Counted from the stretch's first letter, positions 1 through 7,195 are shown. The stretch is 19,494 nt of DNA from Roseburia sp. CAG:303 (GCA_000437755.1 FR900103.1:1-19494), one strand, 5' to 3'. Numbers and translations are program-made. Notes: generated by a model not told the origin, from the sequence alone.

Positions 1-8
1 TTTTTACC

Positions 9-47
9 AAAAGGCGGATATTCGGACTTTTCAGCCGGATATCCGCC
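9..47 (-). terminator. Rho-independent terminator of the secreted-protein gene
   Basis: Arms at 35-47 and 13-25 form a 13-bp GC-rich stem with one C-A mismatch around a 9-nt loop. Read on the minus strand, the stem is followed by a run of four U (plus-strand 9-12). It lies about 20 bases after the stop codon of the 67-438 gene, as expected for that gene's terminator. Confidence 0.8.
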
Positions 48-66
48 CTTCTTCTACACTTCTAAC

Positions 67-438
67 TTAAAAGTTCTTATTGCTGGTTCCTACTGATACA
101 TATCTATAGTTTACTTTCTTATAGCCTTCATTTATACCGCTTATAGGACTTCCACTTATATTAGAAATGGATGCGGCTGCCCTGTTTGTTCCATAACCAC
201 TTTTTGAATATTTCTTGTTATAATTACCTAAATCTGATATTATGGTAACTGTATCTTGCATATCATAACTTACGGATGCACTGGAATTCTGATATGCACA
301 GGAACCGGTTGCAAATCCGGAATTGCAGGCTGGCTGTGAAACATAAAATCCATCTGCCGCAAAAGCAGATATACCCTGGGCTGTTGTTAATGCAGTGATA
401 ATTCCAACTGCTGCTAATTTCTTTATACTTAATACCAT
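67..438 (-). CDS. Small secreted protein of unknown family, likely target of the adjacent agr-type system
   Basis: This gene encodes 123 residues. The frame is open further upstream to 498, but the ATG at 436-438 is chosen because it has AAAGGAG six bases before it and starts a clean signal peptide: Lys6-Lys7, a hydrophobic core at about 8-26, and an A-F-A cleavage site after residue 27. The mature part is about 96 residues, rich in Ser, Asn, Gly and Tyr. It has two cysteines close together (Cys38 and Cys47, mature numbering shifted by 27) that could form a disulfide, and no membrane segment. I do not recognise the family. The gene follows an agr-like operon but has its own promoter with paired direct repeats of LytTR-site geometry, so it is probably switched on by the response regulator at 2748-3494. 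A secreted effector or bacteriocin-like role would fit the size, export and control, but that is inference. No immunity gene is visible nearby. Confidence 0.8.
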   Translation of the reverse strand: MVLSIKKLAAVGIITALTTAQGISAFAADGFYVSQPACNSGFATGSCAYQNSSASVSYDMQDTVTIISDLGNYNKKYSKSGYGTNRAAASISNISGSPISGINEGYKKVNYRYVSVGTSNKNF

Positions 439-533
439 ATGGTTCTCCTTTATTCTCTTTACAATGCTTACAAAACCTGTTATATTAGTATCATCCACAT
501 CTTATGTAAAACATTTCTGCCCGAATTGCCCTT

Positions 534-602
534 TCATAATTTGTGGATTTCTTCTTTTCTTTTGTCCCTTGCACGAAAGTGTTTCCATTTTCTCTTTCTC
601 AC
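534..602 (-). CDS. Possible 22-residue leader peptide or small ORF
   Basis: A near-consensus Shine-Dalgarno (AAGGAGG, plus-strand about 610-616) lies seven bases before a GTG at 600-602. The GTG opens a 22-codon frame, strongly basic (starting MRKRKWKHF), that stops at 534-536. A second frame starts at an ATG at 586-588 and runs 28 codons to 502-504 with two cysteines, but it is too far from the Shine-Dalgarno. Either could be a peptide, or the site may be a translated leader controlling the downstream secreted-protein gene. Neither peptide resembles an AgrD precursor. The ribosome binding site is seen directly; that the peptide is made is unproven. Confidence 0.3.
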   Translation of the reverse strand: MRKRKWKHFRARDKRKEEIHKL

Positions 603-639
603 AGTTCCACCTCCTTATCTATTGTTATGTTTTTATATT

Positions 640-668
640 ATCATACATAATCCTTTTTGAAAACCCAA
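640..668 (-). promoter_or_regulatory. Promoter of the secreted-protein transcript
   Basis: On the minus strand, TTGGGT (663-668) and TATGAT (640-645) are separated by 17 bp. The -10 matches five of six consensus bases and the -35 only three, as is common for activator-dependent promoters. The expected start is near 633, about 30 bases before the strong Shine-Dalgarno. The direct repeats abut the -35. Confidence 0.6.
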
Positions 669-699
669 TGTCCGAATTCTGTTGAGTTATGTCCCAATT
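668..699 (-). promoter_or_regulatory. Paired direct repeats, probable LytTR response-regulator binding sites
   Basis: Two direct repeats, ATGTCCGAATT at 668-678 and ATGTCCCAATT at 689-699 on the plus strand, match at 10 of 11 positions and repeat with a period of exactly 21 bp (two helical turns). Known LytTR regulators such as AgrA and ComE bind pairs of roughly 9-bp direct repeats separated by about 12 bp, just upstream of a poor -35. Here the 9-bp cores are separated by 12 bp and the proximal core overlaps the last base of the -35. A LytTR regulator is encoded 2 kb away, so it is the natural candidate to bind. The repeats are seen directly; the binding is inferred. Confidence 0.65.
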
Positions 700-731
700 T
701 TGTTTACAATAGTGGTTCTACTCTTCCTATA

Positions 732-764
732 AAACAAAAATAGCCCAGTTTTACCTGAGCTATT
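732..764 (-). terminator. Terminator of the agr-like operon
   Basis: Arms at 755-764 and 739-748 give a 10-bp stem with one G-U pair around a 6-nt loop. Read on the minus strand it is followed by a U-rich tail (TTTTTGTTTT). It begins 10 bases after the sensor kinase stop codon and separates that operon from the secreted-protein promoter. Confidence 0.85.
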
Positions 765-774
765 CCATACTTTC

Positions 775-2082
775 TTATTCAACTGGCAGATTTAAAATTG
801 CATAAAATTTTTTATCCTGCACATAATAACAAAAACTTCCTTCATACTTTTCTGCTGTTTTTGCTATACTTATTAATCCTATTCCATGATTTCCGGCATC
901 TTTTTTAGTTGTCCGAATACCCCCATTCTTTTCTATACGAACATAATTCTTACAATCATTGACAACTTTTATAATACACATTTTCCCCTTCTCATGCATA
1001 AACATTTTAAAATACACTTCCCCTTCACCCGTTTTTTCAACTGCTTCAAATGCATTATCCAGTATATTGCCCACCATTGATACAATATCTATATCATCTA
1101 TTGCTCTTATTACACATCCCGGTTCAACATAAATATCAAATTTCACTTTCAGTTTCTCCGCTTTCAACACATATTCTGATAATATAATATTTATCATTTT
1201 ATAATGGCTATATTCATATACCTGCCTTTCTATAAATTTCCCTGTTATTTCTTCTACTATTTCCTGTATATTTTTTACATTATTCTCTATTGCAAGCTGC
1301 TCTATTACTTTGAGATAATGCGTCATATTGTGAACAGTTTCATTATAATCATCCTTAACTTCAGCTATTTTTGTTAATCTTTCAATTTCTGCATTTTTAT
1401 AAGCTATTTCTACTTCCTGTTTTGCGGATTCACTTATATCTTCTGTATGTTTTTGAAACGCATAAAACAATGCCATATTACCAAACATCATAAAAGCAAA
1501 AAACAGAATCATTGTAGTTCTTAATACTATATGTCCCGAAAAATCTACACCGGAATAAAATATTGTTATCATAATTCCTAACGTAGCAACCGGACTGCAC
1601 AAATATACAAAAAACAATTTATTTGTCATTTTACTATGCGATTTATCGGAAGTCTGCTTTAAAATCAAAAATACTATAAAGTTTATAAATTTAATAACTA
1701 TTACCTGCCAGCCGTAATCCGATACCGGCACCACTCCTGCTTTTAACAATGCCGCTACCGTTGTTTGCGATAATATCAGAAATAAAAATTCAACACCTAT
1801 CATAATGATATAAGCAGTCACAAAGTACCCTATTCTTACTCCAATATTACTTTCAAAGGATACACTGACAAATATCCACAACAGGATTGGCACTAACAGT
1901 AAATTTGCATTTGCATTTCCAATCATGTTAATGGCATATAACAGCAGACAGGTCACACTAAATACAATAGCGATATATTTATTTCTTATCCTAAATTCAA
2001 AAAAATTATGAAAATAATCAAAAAGCAAAAATACCTCTATTACGCATCCCATCAACATAATACACTTATCTATAAATACCAT
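775..2082 (-). CDS. AgrC-like membrane sensor histidine kinase, GHKL family
   Basis: This is the likely receptor kinase of the quorum-sensing cassette. The 435 residues split into an N-terminal half with about six or seven hydrophobic segments (residues 8-210), a coiled linker (about 212-245), and a cytoplasmic kinase half. The dimerisation/phosphoacceptor motif is at 251-258, where His251 fills the position of the phosphorylated histidine in AgrC-type H-boxes (H-N-M-T-H). The N-box is G-N-I-L-D-N at 338-343 and the G-box G-N-H-G-I-G-L is at 397-403. This short GHKL ATPase form is typical of AgrC/ComD kinases. The start has GAGGTGG four bases upstream. The gene begins 51 bases after the AgrB-like gene. 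Codon use is strongly AT-biased, more so than in the genes to the right. The ligand is unknown, since no autoinducer gene was found. Confidence 0.88.
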   Translation of the reverse strand: MVFIDKCIMLMGCVIEVFLLFDYFHNFFEFRIRNKYIAIVFSVTCLLLYAINMIGNANANLLLVPILLWIFVSVSFESNIGVRIGYFVTAYIIMIGVEFLFLILSQTTVAALLKAGVVPVSDYGWQVIVIKFINFIVFLILKQTSDKSHSKMTNKLFFVYLCSPVATLGIMITIFYSGVDFSGHIVLRTTMILFFAFMMFGNMALFYAFQKHTEDISESAKQEVEIAYKNAEIERLTKIAEVKDDYNETVHNMTHYLKVIEQLAIENNVKNIQEIVEEITGKFIERQVYEYSHYKMINIILSEYVLKAEKLKVKFDIYVEPGCVIRAIDDIDIVSMVGNILDNAFEAVEKTGEGEVYFKMFMHEKGKMCIIKVVNDCKNYVRIEKNGGIRTTKKDAGNHGIGLISIAKTAEKYEGSFCYYVQDKKFYAILNLPVE

Positions 2083-2133
2083 TTTTCCACCTCTTTTTAC
2101 ATTACCTTTTTAACTAATTACCGTGTCTATTTT

Positions 2134-2730
2134 TTAATTTTTTATATGAGTATTTGATAATCTTCTGGCAGTCATTTCCAAAAACAACATTATGGTTTGT
2201 GTTATGTAAGAAAAATCTATTACATACATAATTGCCTTTTCATTTTTTAACAACATCCACACAAAAGCACAGAAATGCAATAATATTATTACTTTAATTT
2301 TACTTCTATATGCTTTCTTTTCATCTATAGAAATTGGTTTGGCAGTTGTATCTATAGGTGCTATAAAAATTATAATGCCAGAACATATAAGAAAGATAGT
2401 CAAAAACATCATACAGGAAACTGCATCTAGCATATATTTGCTGCCTATAAGCATTACTAAAATAATTAAATTTGAATATATCGTACACTTCCACAATTTA
2501 TTCGCATGCCATCCGCCACAATAACTTCGTAATGGTATATATATAATAAGGAACATACTAATCAACAGCCACTCTGTCGAAACAGCCGCTATAACTAATG
2601 CTATACATATATTTATAAGCACTTCACACATTAATATATAACCATACTTATAAATATTCGCATCTTCTTTTGATATTATATCTTTTTCTAACTGCTTATT
2701 TACAATTTTATTTACAAATTTTTCTATCAT
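2134..2730 (-). CDS. AgrB-like membrane peptidase for autoinducer maturation
   Basis: AgrB proteins are membrane cysteine peptidases that cut the C-terminal part of an AgrD precursor and help form and export a cyclic thiolactone peptide. This 198-residue protein has the family's length and layout: a charged N-terminal stretch, several membrane segments (about 30-50, 53-68, 84-103, 106-125 and 147-163), and the catalytic pair His75 and Cys82 in R-S-Y-C-G-G-W-H-A-N-K-L-W-K-C. That spacing matches His77/Cys84 of S. aureus AgrB. GAGGGG precedes the ATG by eight bases. It starts 17 bases after the response regulator and the kinase follows, so the three genes are probably co-transcribed. The gene that usually follows agrB, agrD, is not there. 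Confidence 0.9.
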   Translation of the reverse strand: MIEKFVNKIVNKQLEKDIISKEDANIYKYGYILMCEVLINICIALVIAAVSTEWLLISMFLIIYIPLRSYCGGWHANKLWKCTIYSNLIILVMLIGSKYMLDAVSCMMFLTIFLICSGIIIFIAPIDTTAKPISIDEKKAYRSKIKVIILLHFCAFVWMLLKNEKAIMYVIDFSYITQTIMLFLEMTARRLSNTHIKN

Positions 2731-2747
2731 ATATTTTTCCCCTCACC

Positions 2748-3494
2748 CTATAAATATTTACTGGATAAATATCTGTTCGCATTATTTCTGAACTCATTCT
2801 GACAGGCTCTTGATATTTTCATAATTTCTCCGGTATCAAATTTAAAATCTGTTGTATGCAGTACTTCTATATGATTCATATTAACAAGACAGGTGCTTTG
2901 TGCCATTGCGAATCCGTATGGTTTCAGTTTTTCCAGTAATTGTTTCGGTTTCTGGTTGATAAGAAGTTTTTCCTCAAAATCTGCTTCTTTACATTCAGAT
3001 GTTACTACGATCCTTCCACCTCTTTTTGCATTTTCTATATAAAGAATATTCCGGATTTTTACTTTTTGCATGGTTTGCCGGTAATGTGCCATAAGAAATG
3101 GATCTGCCGAATTCTTCTTTACCTCATTAAGAATCTCTTTCATCGTTTCTAATAATTGACTGCTGTTTTGCTGTTTCATCAAATAACGGAAAGGTGTCGC
3201 CAGAAAAGATTCTATAGTTGGTTCTAATTGTCCGGAGCAGAATACAAGCACCGCATATGGAAATTTCTTACGGAATATCCGGGCAGTTTCATTTCCATCC
3301 ATTCCACCCAGACACATATCCAGAATTAATAAATCATAAATAATATCATTTTCTAAATTACGCACCAGTTCCTCTCCGGAAGAAAATTCATACACTCTTA
3401 ATTCCATATCCATGTTTTCCCTGGCTTCATTCATTACCTTTTTAATATATGTAATATACTGTTTACTGTCATCACATATTGCTATATTATACAT
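2748..3494 (-). CDS. LytTR-family response regulator, AgrA-like
   Basis: This 248-residue DNA-binding response regulator is the likely partner of the GHKL kinase. The frame is open upstream to 3581, but the ATG at 3492-3494 is preferred. It has GGGGAG five bases upstream and begins directly with the receiver strand M-Y-N-I-A-I-C-D-D, while the longer form would extend through the promoter. The receiver domain (1-125) has acidic residues Asp8 and Asp9, phosphoacceptor Asp59 in L-I-L-D-M, Ser87 in the switch position and Lys107. A LytTR DNA-binding domain fills about 140-248. It is the first gene of the operon. It probably acts on the paired repeats at 668-699; no comparable pair was seen in front of its own promoter, so autoregulation is not evident. 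Confidence 0.9.
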   Translation of the reverse strand: MYNIAICDDSKQYITYIKKVMNEARENMDMELRVYEFSSGEELVRNLENDIIYDLLILDMCLGGMDGNETARIFRKKFPYAVLVFCSGQLEPTIESFLATPFRYLMKQQNSSQLLETMKEILNEVKKNSADPFLMAHYRQTMQKVKIRNILYIENAKRGGRIVVTSECKEADFEEKLLINQKPKQLLEKLKPYGFAMAQSTCLVNMNHIEVLHTTDFKFDTGEIMKISRACQNEFRNNANRYLSSKYL

Positions 3495-3534
3495 TTTTTC
3501 TCCCCTCTTATTACAATTGCCTAAAGTACTTTTT

Positions 3535-3563
3535 ATTATATCATAAAACGACAGTGTATTCCA
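3535..3563 (-). promoter_or_regulatory. Promoter of the agr-like operon
   Basis: On the minus strand there is a perfect TATAAT (3535-3540) preceded by TGA, an extended -10. A weak -35 (TGGAAT, 3558-3563) lies 17 bp further upstream. It is 40 bases before the chosen start codon of the response regulator. Confidence 0.65.
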
Positions 3564-3581
3564 CCATGCTTTTCCATCCAT

Positions 3582-3625
3582 AAAAATAAGTCCCCAACTG
3601 CATTTATTACAGTCAGGAACTTATT
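3582..3625 (-). terminator. Terminator after the PBP gene
   Basis: Arms at 3610-3625 and 3585-3600 pair over 16 bp in RNA (three G-U pairs) around a 9-nt loop, followed on the minus strand by a run of U. It begins 11 bases after the PBP stop codon and separates the cell-wall genes from the agr-like operon. Confidence 0.85.
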
Positions 3626-3635
3626 CCCTGTTTTA

Positions 3636-6134
3636 TTATGTATTACCCATTGCATCCGCCGGAAGCGTCGTTACAATCTCATCTGTTTTCTTCTCATCCG
3701 ATGCCGAGGTACTGATTTGCGGTGCAGTAGTGACAATCTGGCTCGTTGTCTCTTCTGCCTTTTTCTCCGTCGTGGTTTCTTCCTCTTTTTTATGCGTCGT
3801 TGTTTCTTCCGGCTTTGTTGTGGTTTCCTGCGGTGCTGCAGTCGTTGTTTCACGAGCCGGTTCTTTTACCGTAGTTGTCTGTACTTCCGGTGTCGTTGTT
3901 TCCTCTGCGGCTGTTGTTGTTTCCTCTGCCGTGGTAGTTTCCTGACTGTCGTCATCATCATCATCATCGTCATCATCATATCCATAATAGGATTCAAAAT
4001 CTTTTTCCTGAAGTGACTCATGCAATGCTTCCATAAAATCATGCCAGGTATTTCCTGCCGCTTTGACCAGATCACTTTCTATTTCCTGCGGCATATCATA
4101 TCCACACCATACCGCCGTTGTATAATATCTGCTGTATCCGACCAGCCAGCTGTCCTTATTATCATTTGTTGTACCGGTCTTGGCTGCACATATCGCAGTA
4201 TCTACATTATAATTTTTACCCGTACCGCTTTCGAGTACATCCTTCATGCAGTCGGTCATCATCAGTGTAGCCTTTGCCTCATAAATCTGCTTTGTTTTCT
4301 TATCATTATTGCCATTTTCCAGCACAAGATCCCCGAAAGAATCCTCGATTCGCTTAATACAGGTCGGGTTACGATACGTCCCCTCATTCTCCAGTGTTGC
4401 ATAGGCAAGTGCCATCTCATATGTCGATACACCATACGTCATTCCGCCAATCGCCGTCGCAGAATTATAATCCTTCTTAACAATATGCGAAAATCCCATA
4501 TTAAGAAGATAATCCAGACAGGTATCAAATCCCATCTTCTCAAAATAATTCCACGGAACCGTATTCTTAGATGTCTTGATGGCATATCTCAGGCTGATAG
4601 AACCCGAATATACATTCGGAGAATTTACCGGACCATCTTTAATCGGTTCATCCTTAACCGTACTATCCGGCGTGTAATCCCGTTCAAACAGCGGTGTGTA
4701 CACAAGAATCGGTTTAATCGAAGAGCCCGGCTGCCGGAAACTCTGATATGCACGATTCAAAGTATATCCCTTATAATCCTCCTGTGTTCTTCCGCCGACA
4801 ATCGCCACCACATATCCCGTACTATTATCGATACAGGTTGCACTTCCCTGGAATTTATAGATTCCATCATCGCCTTTTTCCTGGCTGTCGCTCAGATTCT
4901 CATCCAGCGATGACTGAAGCAGATCCTGGATTCCCATATCTATCGTTGTATAAATCCGGTATCCGCCGGTAAATAACATCTGATTACATTCCGAATATAC
5001 CTCATCATAATTATTCTGATATTCTTCCTGTTCTTCATCCGTTGCAAAGGAATATTTAAAATCAAATCCCTTCTGTTTCATTAACTCTATCGTTGCCGAA
5101 TACCGCACAAATGTTTCCACATAATTATTCGTGCCGGTTTTTATTTCCGGTGAAAGTGTAATGGTTTCATTCAGTGCTTCCTGATACTGGCTCTGATCAA
5201 TATAACCCTGATCATAAATCTGTTTCAGGACCCTGTCACGTCTTTTCAATGTATTTTCCATATGATTTAACGGATCATACAATGTCGGGTTATTTGGTAT
5301 GGAGCAGATAAATGCCAGCTCCGAAAGACTTAAATCAACCGCACTTTTTCCAAAATATCCTTTTGCAGCGGCTTCTATTCCATAAAAACCATTCGCAAAA
5401 TAAATATCATTAATATAAAATTCCAGAATATCATCTTTGGAATATTCCTTCTCAAGCTTTCTTGCAATGAATACTTCTTTTACCTTTCGCTCAAAAGAAA
5501 CCTCATATGACAGATATGTTCCTCTCGCCAGCTGCTGGGTAATGGTACTGCCACCCTGCGTTATCTCGCCGTCATTCCGGATCAGCTCCATCACGGCTCT
5601 TGCCACAGCCTTGTAATCCACACCGGAATGCTTATAGAAGTTCCGATCCTCGATAGCAATAAATATCTTCTTTACCATATATGGAATCTCATCAAATTTC
5701 AGATAATAAGAATTCTTGGCAGAACTGAGTTCTGTCAGTTCATCTCCATAAGTATCATACACAATCGTTGTCAGGGATTCGGTAAATGCAGCCTTTCCCT
5801 TTTCATCCACCAGTGCTTCCGCATCATGCTTATATTTTAACAGCACCGAACCACATTTTATTCCAACTGCTATAAGTACAATCAACAATGCAAAGAAAAT
5901 GTATTTGATGATCCGGAATACTAACTGCTTTTTGGTTTTAATCTGTTTCTTTTTCCTCTTTTTTCTCTTCTTTCCATTTTTTCCAGTCTGCTTTGCGGCA
6001 CTTCCGCCTGCTTTTCCGACAGTCCCATCTGCCCTTCTGACCGTTTTTCCGGTGGTTCTTCCTTCCGTTGCTGCCCCTGTTCGTCCGGTATTCGCGTTTC
6101 CTGTCCTCTTTTTAGTCTCTTCTGCTTTGCTCAT
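3636..6134 (-). CDS. Class A penicillin-binding protein (bifunctional peptidoglycan synthase)
   Basis: This enzyme polymerises lipid II (glycosyltransferase) and cross-links the stem peptides (transpeptidase) on the outer face of the membrane. The 832 residues run as follows: a basic cytoplasmic N-terminus (1-70, very Lys/Arg-rich at 50-70), one membrane anchor (about 74-98), a GT51 domain (about 115-300) with catalytic Glu162 in E-D-R-N-F-Y-K-H-S-G and the Q-G-G-S-T-I-T-Q-Q motif (193-201), then a transpeptidase domain (about 390-700). The latter has active-site Ser471 in S-S-I-K, S-K-N at 522-524 and K-T-G-T at 652-655. The C-terminal 110 residues are ten Asp followed by Thr/Glu-rich repeats (ETTT), probably a disordered wall-spanning tail. 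The ATG overlaps the end of the asparaginase-family gene by 23 bases, so the two are probably translationally coupled. I do not assign a ponA or pbp symbol. Confidence 0.95.
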   Translation of the reverse strand: MSKAEETKKRTGNANTGRTGAATEGRTTGKTVRRADGTVGKAGGSAAKQTGKNGKKRKKRKKKQIKTKKQLVFRIIKYIFFALLIVLIAVGIKCGSVLLKYKHDAEALVDEKGKAAFTESLTTIVYDTYGDELTELSSAKNSYYLKFDEIPYMVKKIFIAIEDRNFYKHSGVDYKAVARAVMELIRNDGEITQGGSTITQQLARGTYLSYEVSFERKVKEVFIARKLEKEYSKDDILEFYINDIYFANGFYGIEAAAKGYFGKSAVDLSLSELAFICSIPNNPTLYDPLNHMENTLKRRDRVLKQIYDQGYIDQSQYQEALNETITLSPEIKTGTNNYVETFVRYSATIELMKQKGFDFKYSFATDEEQEEYQNNYDEVYSECNQMLFTGGYRIYTTIDMGIQDLLQSSLDENLSDSQEKGDDGIYKFQGSATCIDNSTGYVVAIVGGRTQEDYKGYTLNRAYQSFRQPGSSIKPILVYTPLFERDYTPDSTVKDEPIKDGPVNSPNVYSGSISLRYAIKTSKNTVPWNYFEKMGFDTCLDYLLNMGFSHIVKKDYNSATAIGGMTYGVSTYEMALAYATLENEGTYRNPTCIKRIEDSFGDLVLENGNNDKKTKQIYEAKATLMMTDCMKDVLESGTGKNYNVDTAICAAKTGTTNDNKDSWLVGYSRYYTTAVWCGYDMPQEIESDLVKAAGNTWHDFMEALHESLQEKDFESYYGYDDDDDDDDDDSQETTTAEETTTAAEETTTPEVQTTTVKEPARETTTAAPQETTTKPEETTTHKKEEETTTEKKAEETTSQIVTTAPQISTSASDEKKTDEIVTTLPADAMGNT
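3948..3977 (-). repeat. Trinucleotide tract coding for ten consecutive Asp in the PBP
   Basis: Ten consecutive GAT/GAC codons (seven GAT, three GAC) encode Asp720-729, between the transpeptidase domain and the Thr/Glu-rich tail. Copy number may vary between strains by in-frame slippage, which would only change the linker length. Confidence 0.8.
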
Positions 6135-7155
6135 CCGTCCTTATTACACCTCTCTGTTCCTGTATGATATCCTCTGCAATACAGGTATTCATTATACTAT
6201 TTACATCCAGATCATTACTCAATGCAAGCCACAGTTTGCAATATGCCGCAATTAATGACATCTTCGGCAAAACCCGTATCCCATACTGTTCATACATCCT
6301 TACGGTTTCATACTCTGCTTCTCCGGATGACGCCCCGGTAAGATACACCGGAATCCCTGCCTGCTCCATTCTTCCGGCGAATTCTTCCAGTCCGGCATTA
6401 ACCGCAATCGTTCCGGAATGATAACTGTCATGCAGAACTGCTCTGACCTGCGGACCTGCCTGCGGATATGTCATTCCCACACAGGGACGAATCCACAGAA
6501 TATTCCCGGCATCTTCCGTAAGCCTTAGTTCCTGCCCATCAGGACGTTCCATCCTGTCCATGGATGCTTCCCTATTATAGCACACTTTTCCATGAAAAGA
6601 AACTCCATCTAACGGGTAAAGCCTTGCAGAATAAGGCTGATGCATCAACAGCCTCGTTCCGCGGTAGATATCTGCCTCTTCGTTTCTGTCATTCCGGTAA
6701 CTTACAAAGACACCTCTTCCCTCTCTGCATTTTATAAATTCCACTGCTCTCATAAAATTCGCCATGCCGTTTGCCCGTGCATCTTCCAGTGGAAAATCAC
6801 TTGATACCAGTAAAACCGGCACACAATCCGTTCCAAATACATAGGACAGCAATGCTGCCGTATATTGCAGGGTATCCGTTCCATGTGTAATGATAATCCC
6901 CTCGCTGTCATTTCGTGCCATCACTTTTCTGACACAATCCGCCAGCCGGTTAACATACCCCGCATTCATATTTTCACTCAAAATCCGGTAAGGTTCTTCC
7001 ACGAAAAATTCCACCTCGTCCATTCCATCTGCCCGGCAGTTCTCCCGGTACTTCTCCAGGAGCCGGTAAGGCTGCTTTGCACCCGGCGCAATATAACCAT
7101 CCGCGCCTATGCTGCTGCCTATTGTTCCTCCTGTAAATATCACTGTTATCTTCAT
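6112..7155 (-). CDS. Asparaginase/glutaminase family protein, catalytic Lys apparently replaced
   Basis: Family members hydrolyse L-asparagine to aspartate and ammonia. The 347 residues begin with the N-terminal motif T-G-G-T-I, in which Thr11 aligns with the nucleophile, followed by I-T-H-G-T-D-T (90-95), which supplies the Thr-Asp pair. The following segment (V-S-S-D-F-P-L at 116-122, then N-G-M-A-N) aligns with the usual V-T-G-A-M-R-P and D-G-P-A-N region. In the Y-R-G-T-R-L-L-M stretch (163-170), the position where I expect the conserved catalytic lysine (Lys162 of E. coli AnsB) appears to be Met170. The enzyme may therefore have altered chemistry or substrate. AGGAG lies seven bases before the ATG. 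Its end overlaps the PBP start by 23 bases, so the two form an operon. There is no signal peptide, so it is cytoplasmic. A related amidase role cannot be excluded. Confidence 0.82.
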   Translation of the reverse strand: MKITVIFTGGTIGSSIGADGYIAPGAKQPYRLLEKYRENCRADGMDEVEFFVEEPYRILSENMNAGYVNRLADCVRKVMARNDSEGIIITHGTDTLQYTAALLSYVFGTDCVPVLLVSSDFPLEDARANGMANFMRAVEFIKCREGRGVFVSYRNDRNEEADIYRGTRLLMHQPYSARLYPLDGVSFHGKVCYNREASMDRMERPDGQELRLTEDAGNILWIRPCVGMTYPQAGPQVRAVLHDSYHSGTIAVNAGLEEFAGRMEQAGIPVYLTGASSGEAEYETVRMYEQYGIRVLPKMSLIAAYCKLWLALSNDLDVNSIMNTCIAEDIIQEQRGVIRTDEQSRRD

Positions 7156-7195
7156 CTATACACTCCTGTTGGCTGATATTTCTGATATGCTGTGA

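Noticed and set aside
439..498. Longer N-terminus of the secreted protein starting at 498
   Set aside because: It would place 20 residues before a signal peptide and has no ribosome binding site, whereas the ATG at 436-438 has AAAGGAG at ideal spacing.
3495..3581. Longer N-terminus of the response regulator starting at 3581
   Set aside because: The extension crosses the extended -10 promoter and precedes the canonical start of a receiver domain; the ATG at 3492-3494 has its own Shine-Dalgarno.
3564..3640. Second pair of LytTR-type repeats in front of the agr-like operon
   Set aside because: A partial resemblance (TTGGGGACT) is part of the terminator stem at 3585-3625, has an extra G, and has no partner at 21 bp.
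4020..4913. Plus-strand open frame of 297 codons
   Set aside because: It lies wholly antisense to the PBP transpeptidase region, which has intact catalytic motifs. Its composition (rich in Ile, Arg, Cys and His) is that of a shadow frame.
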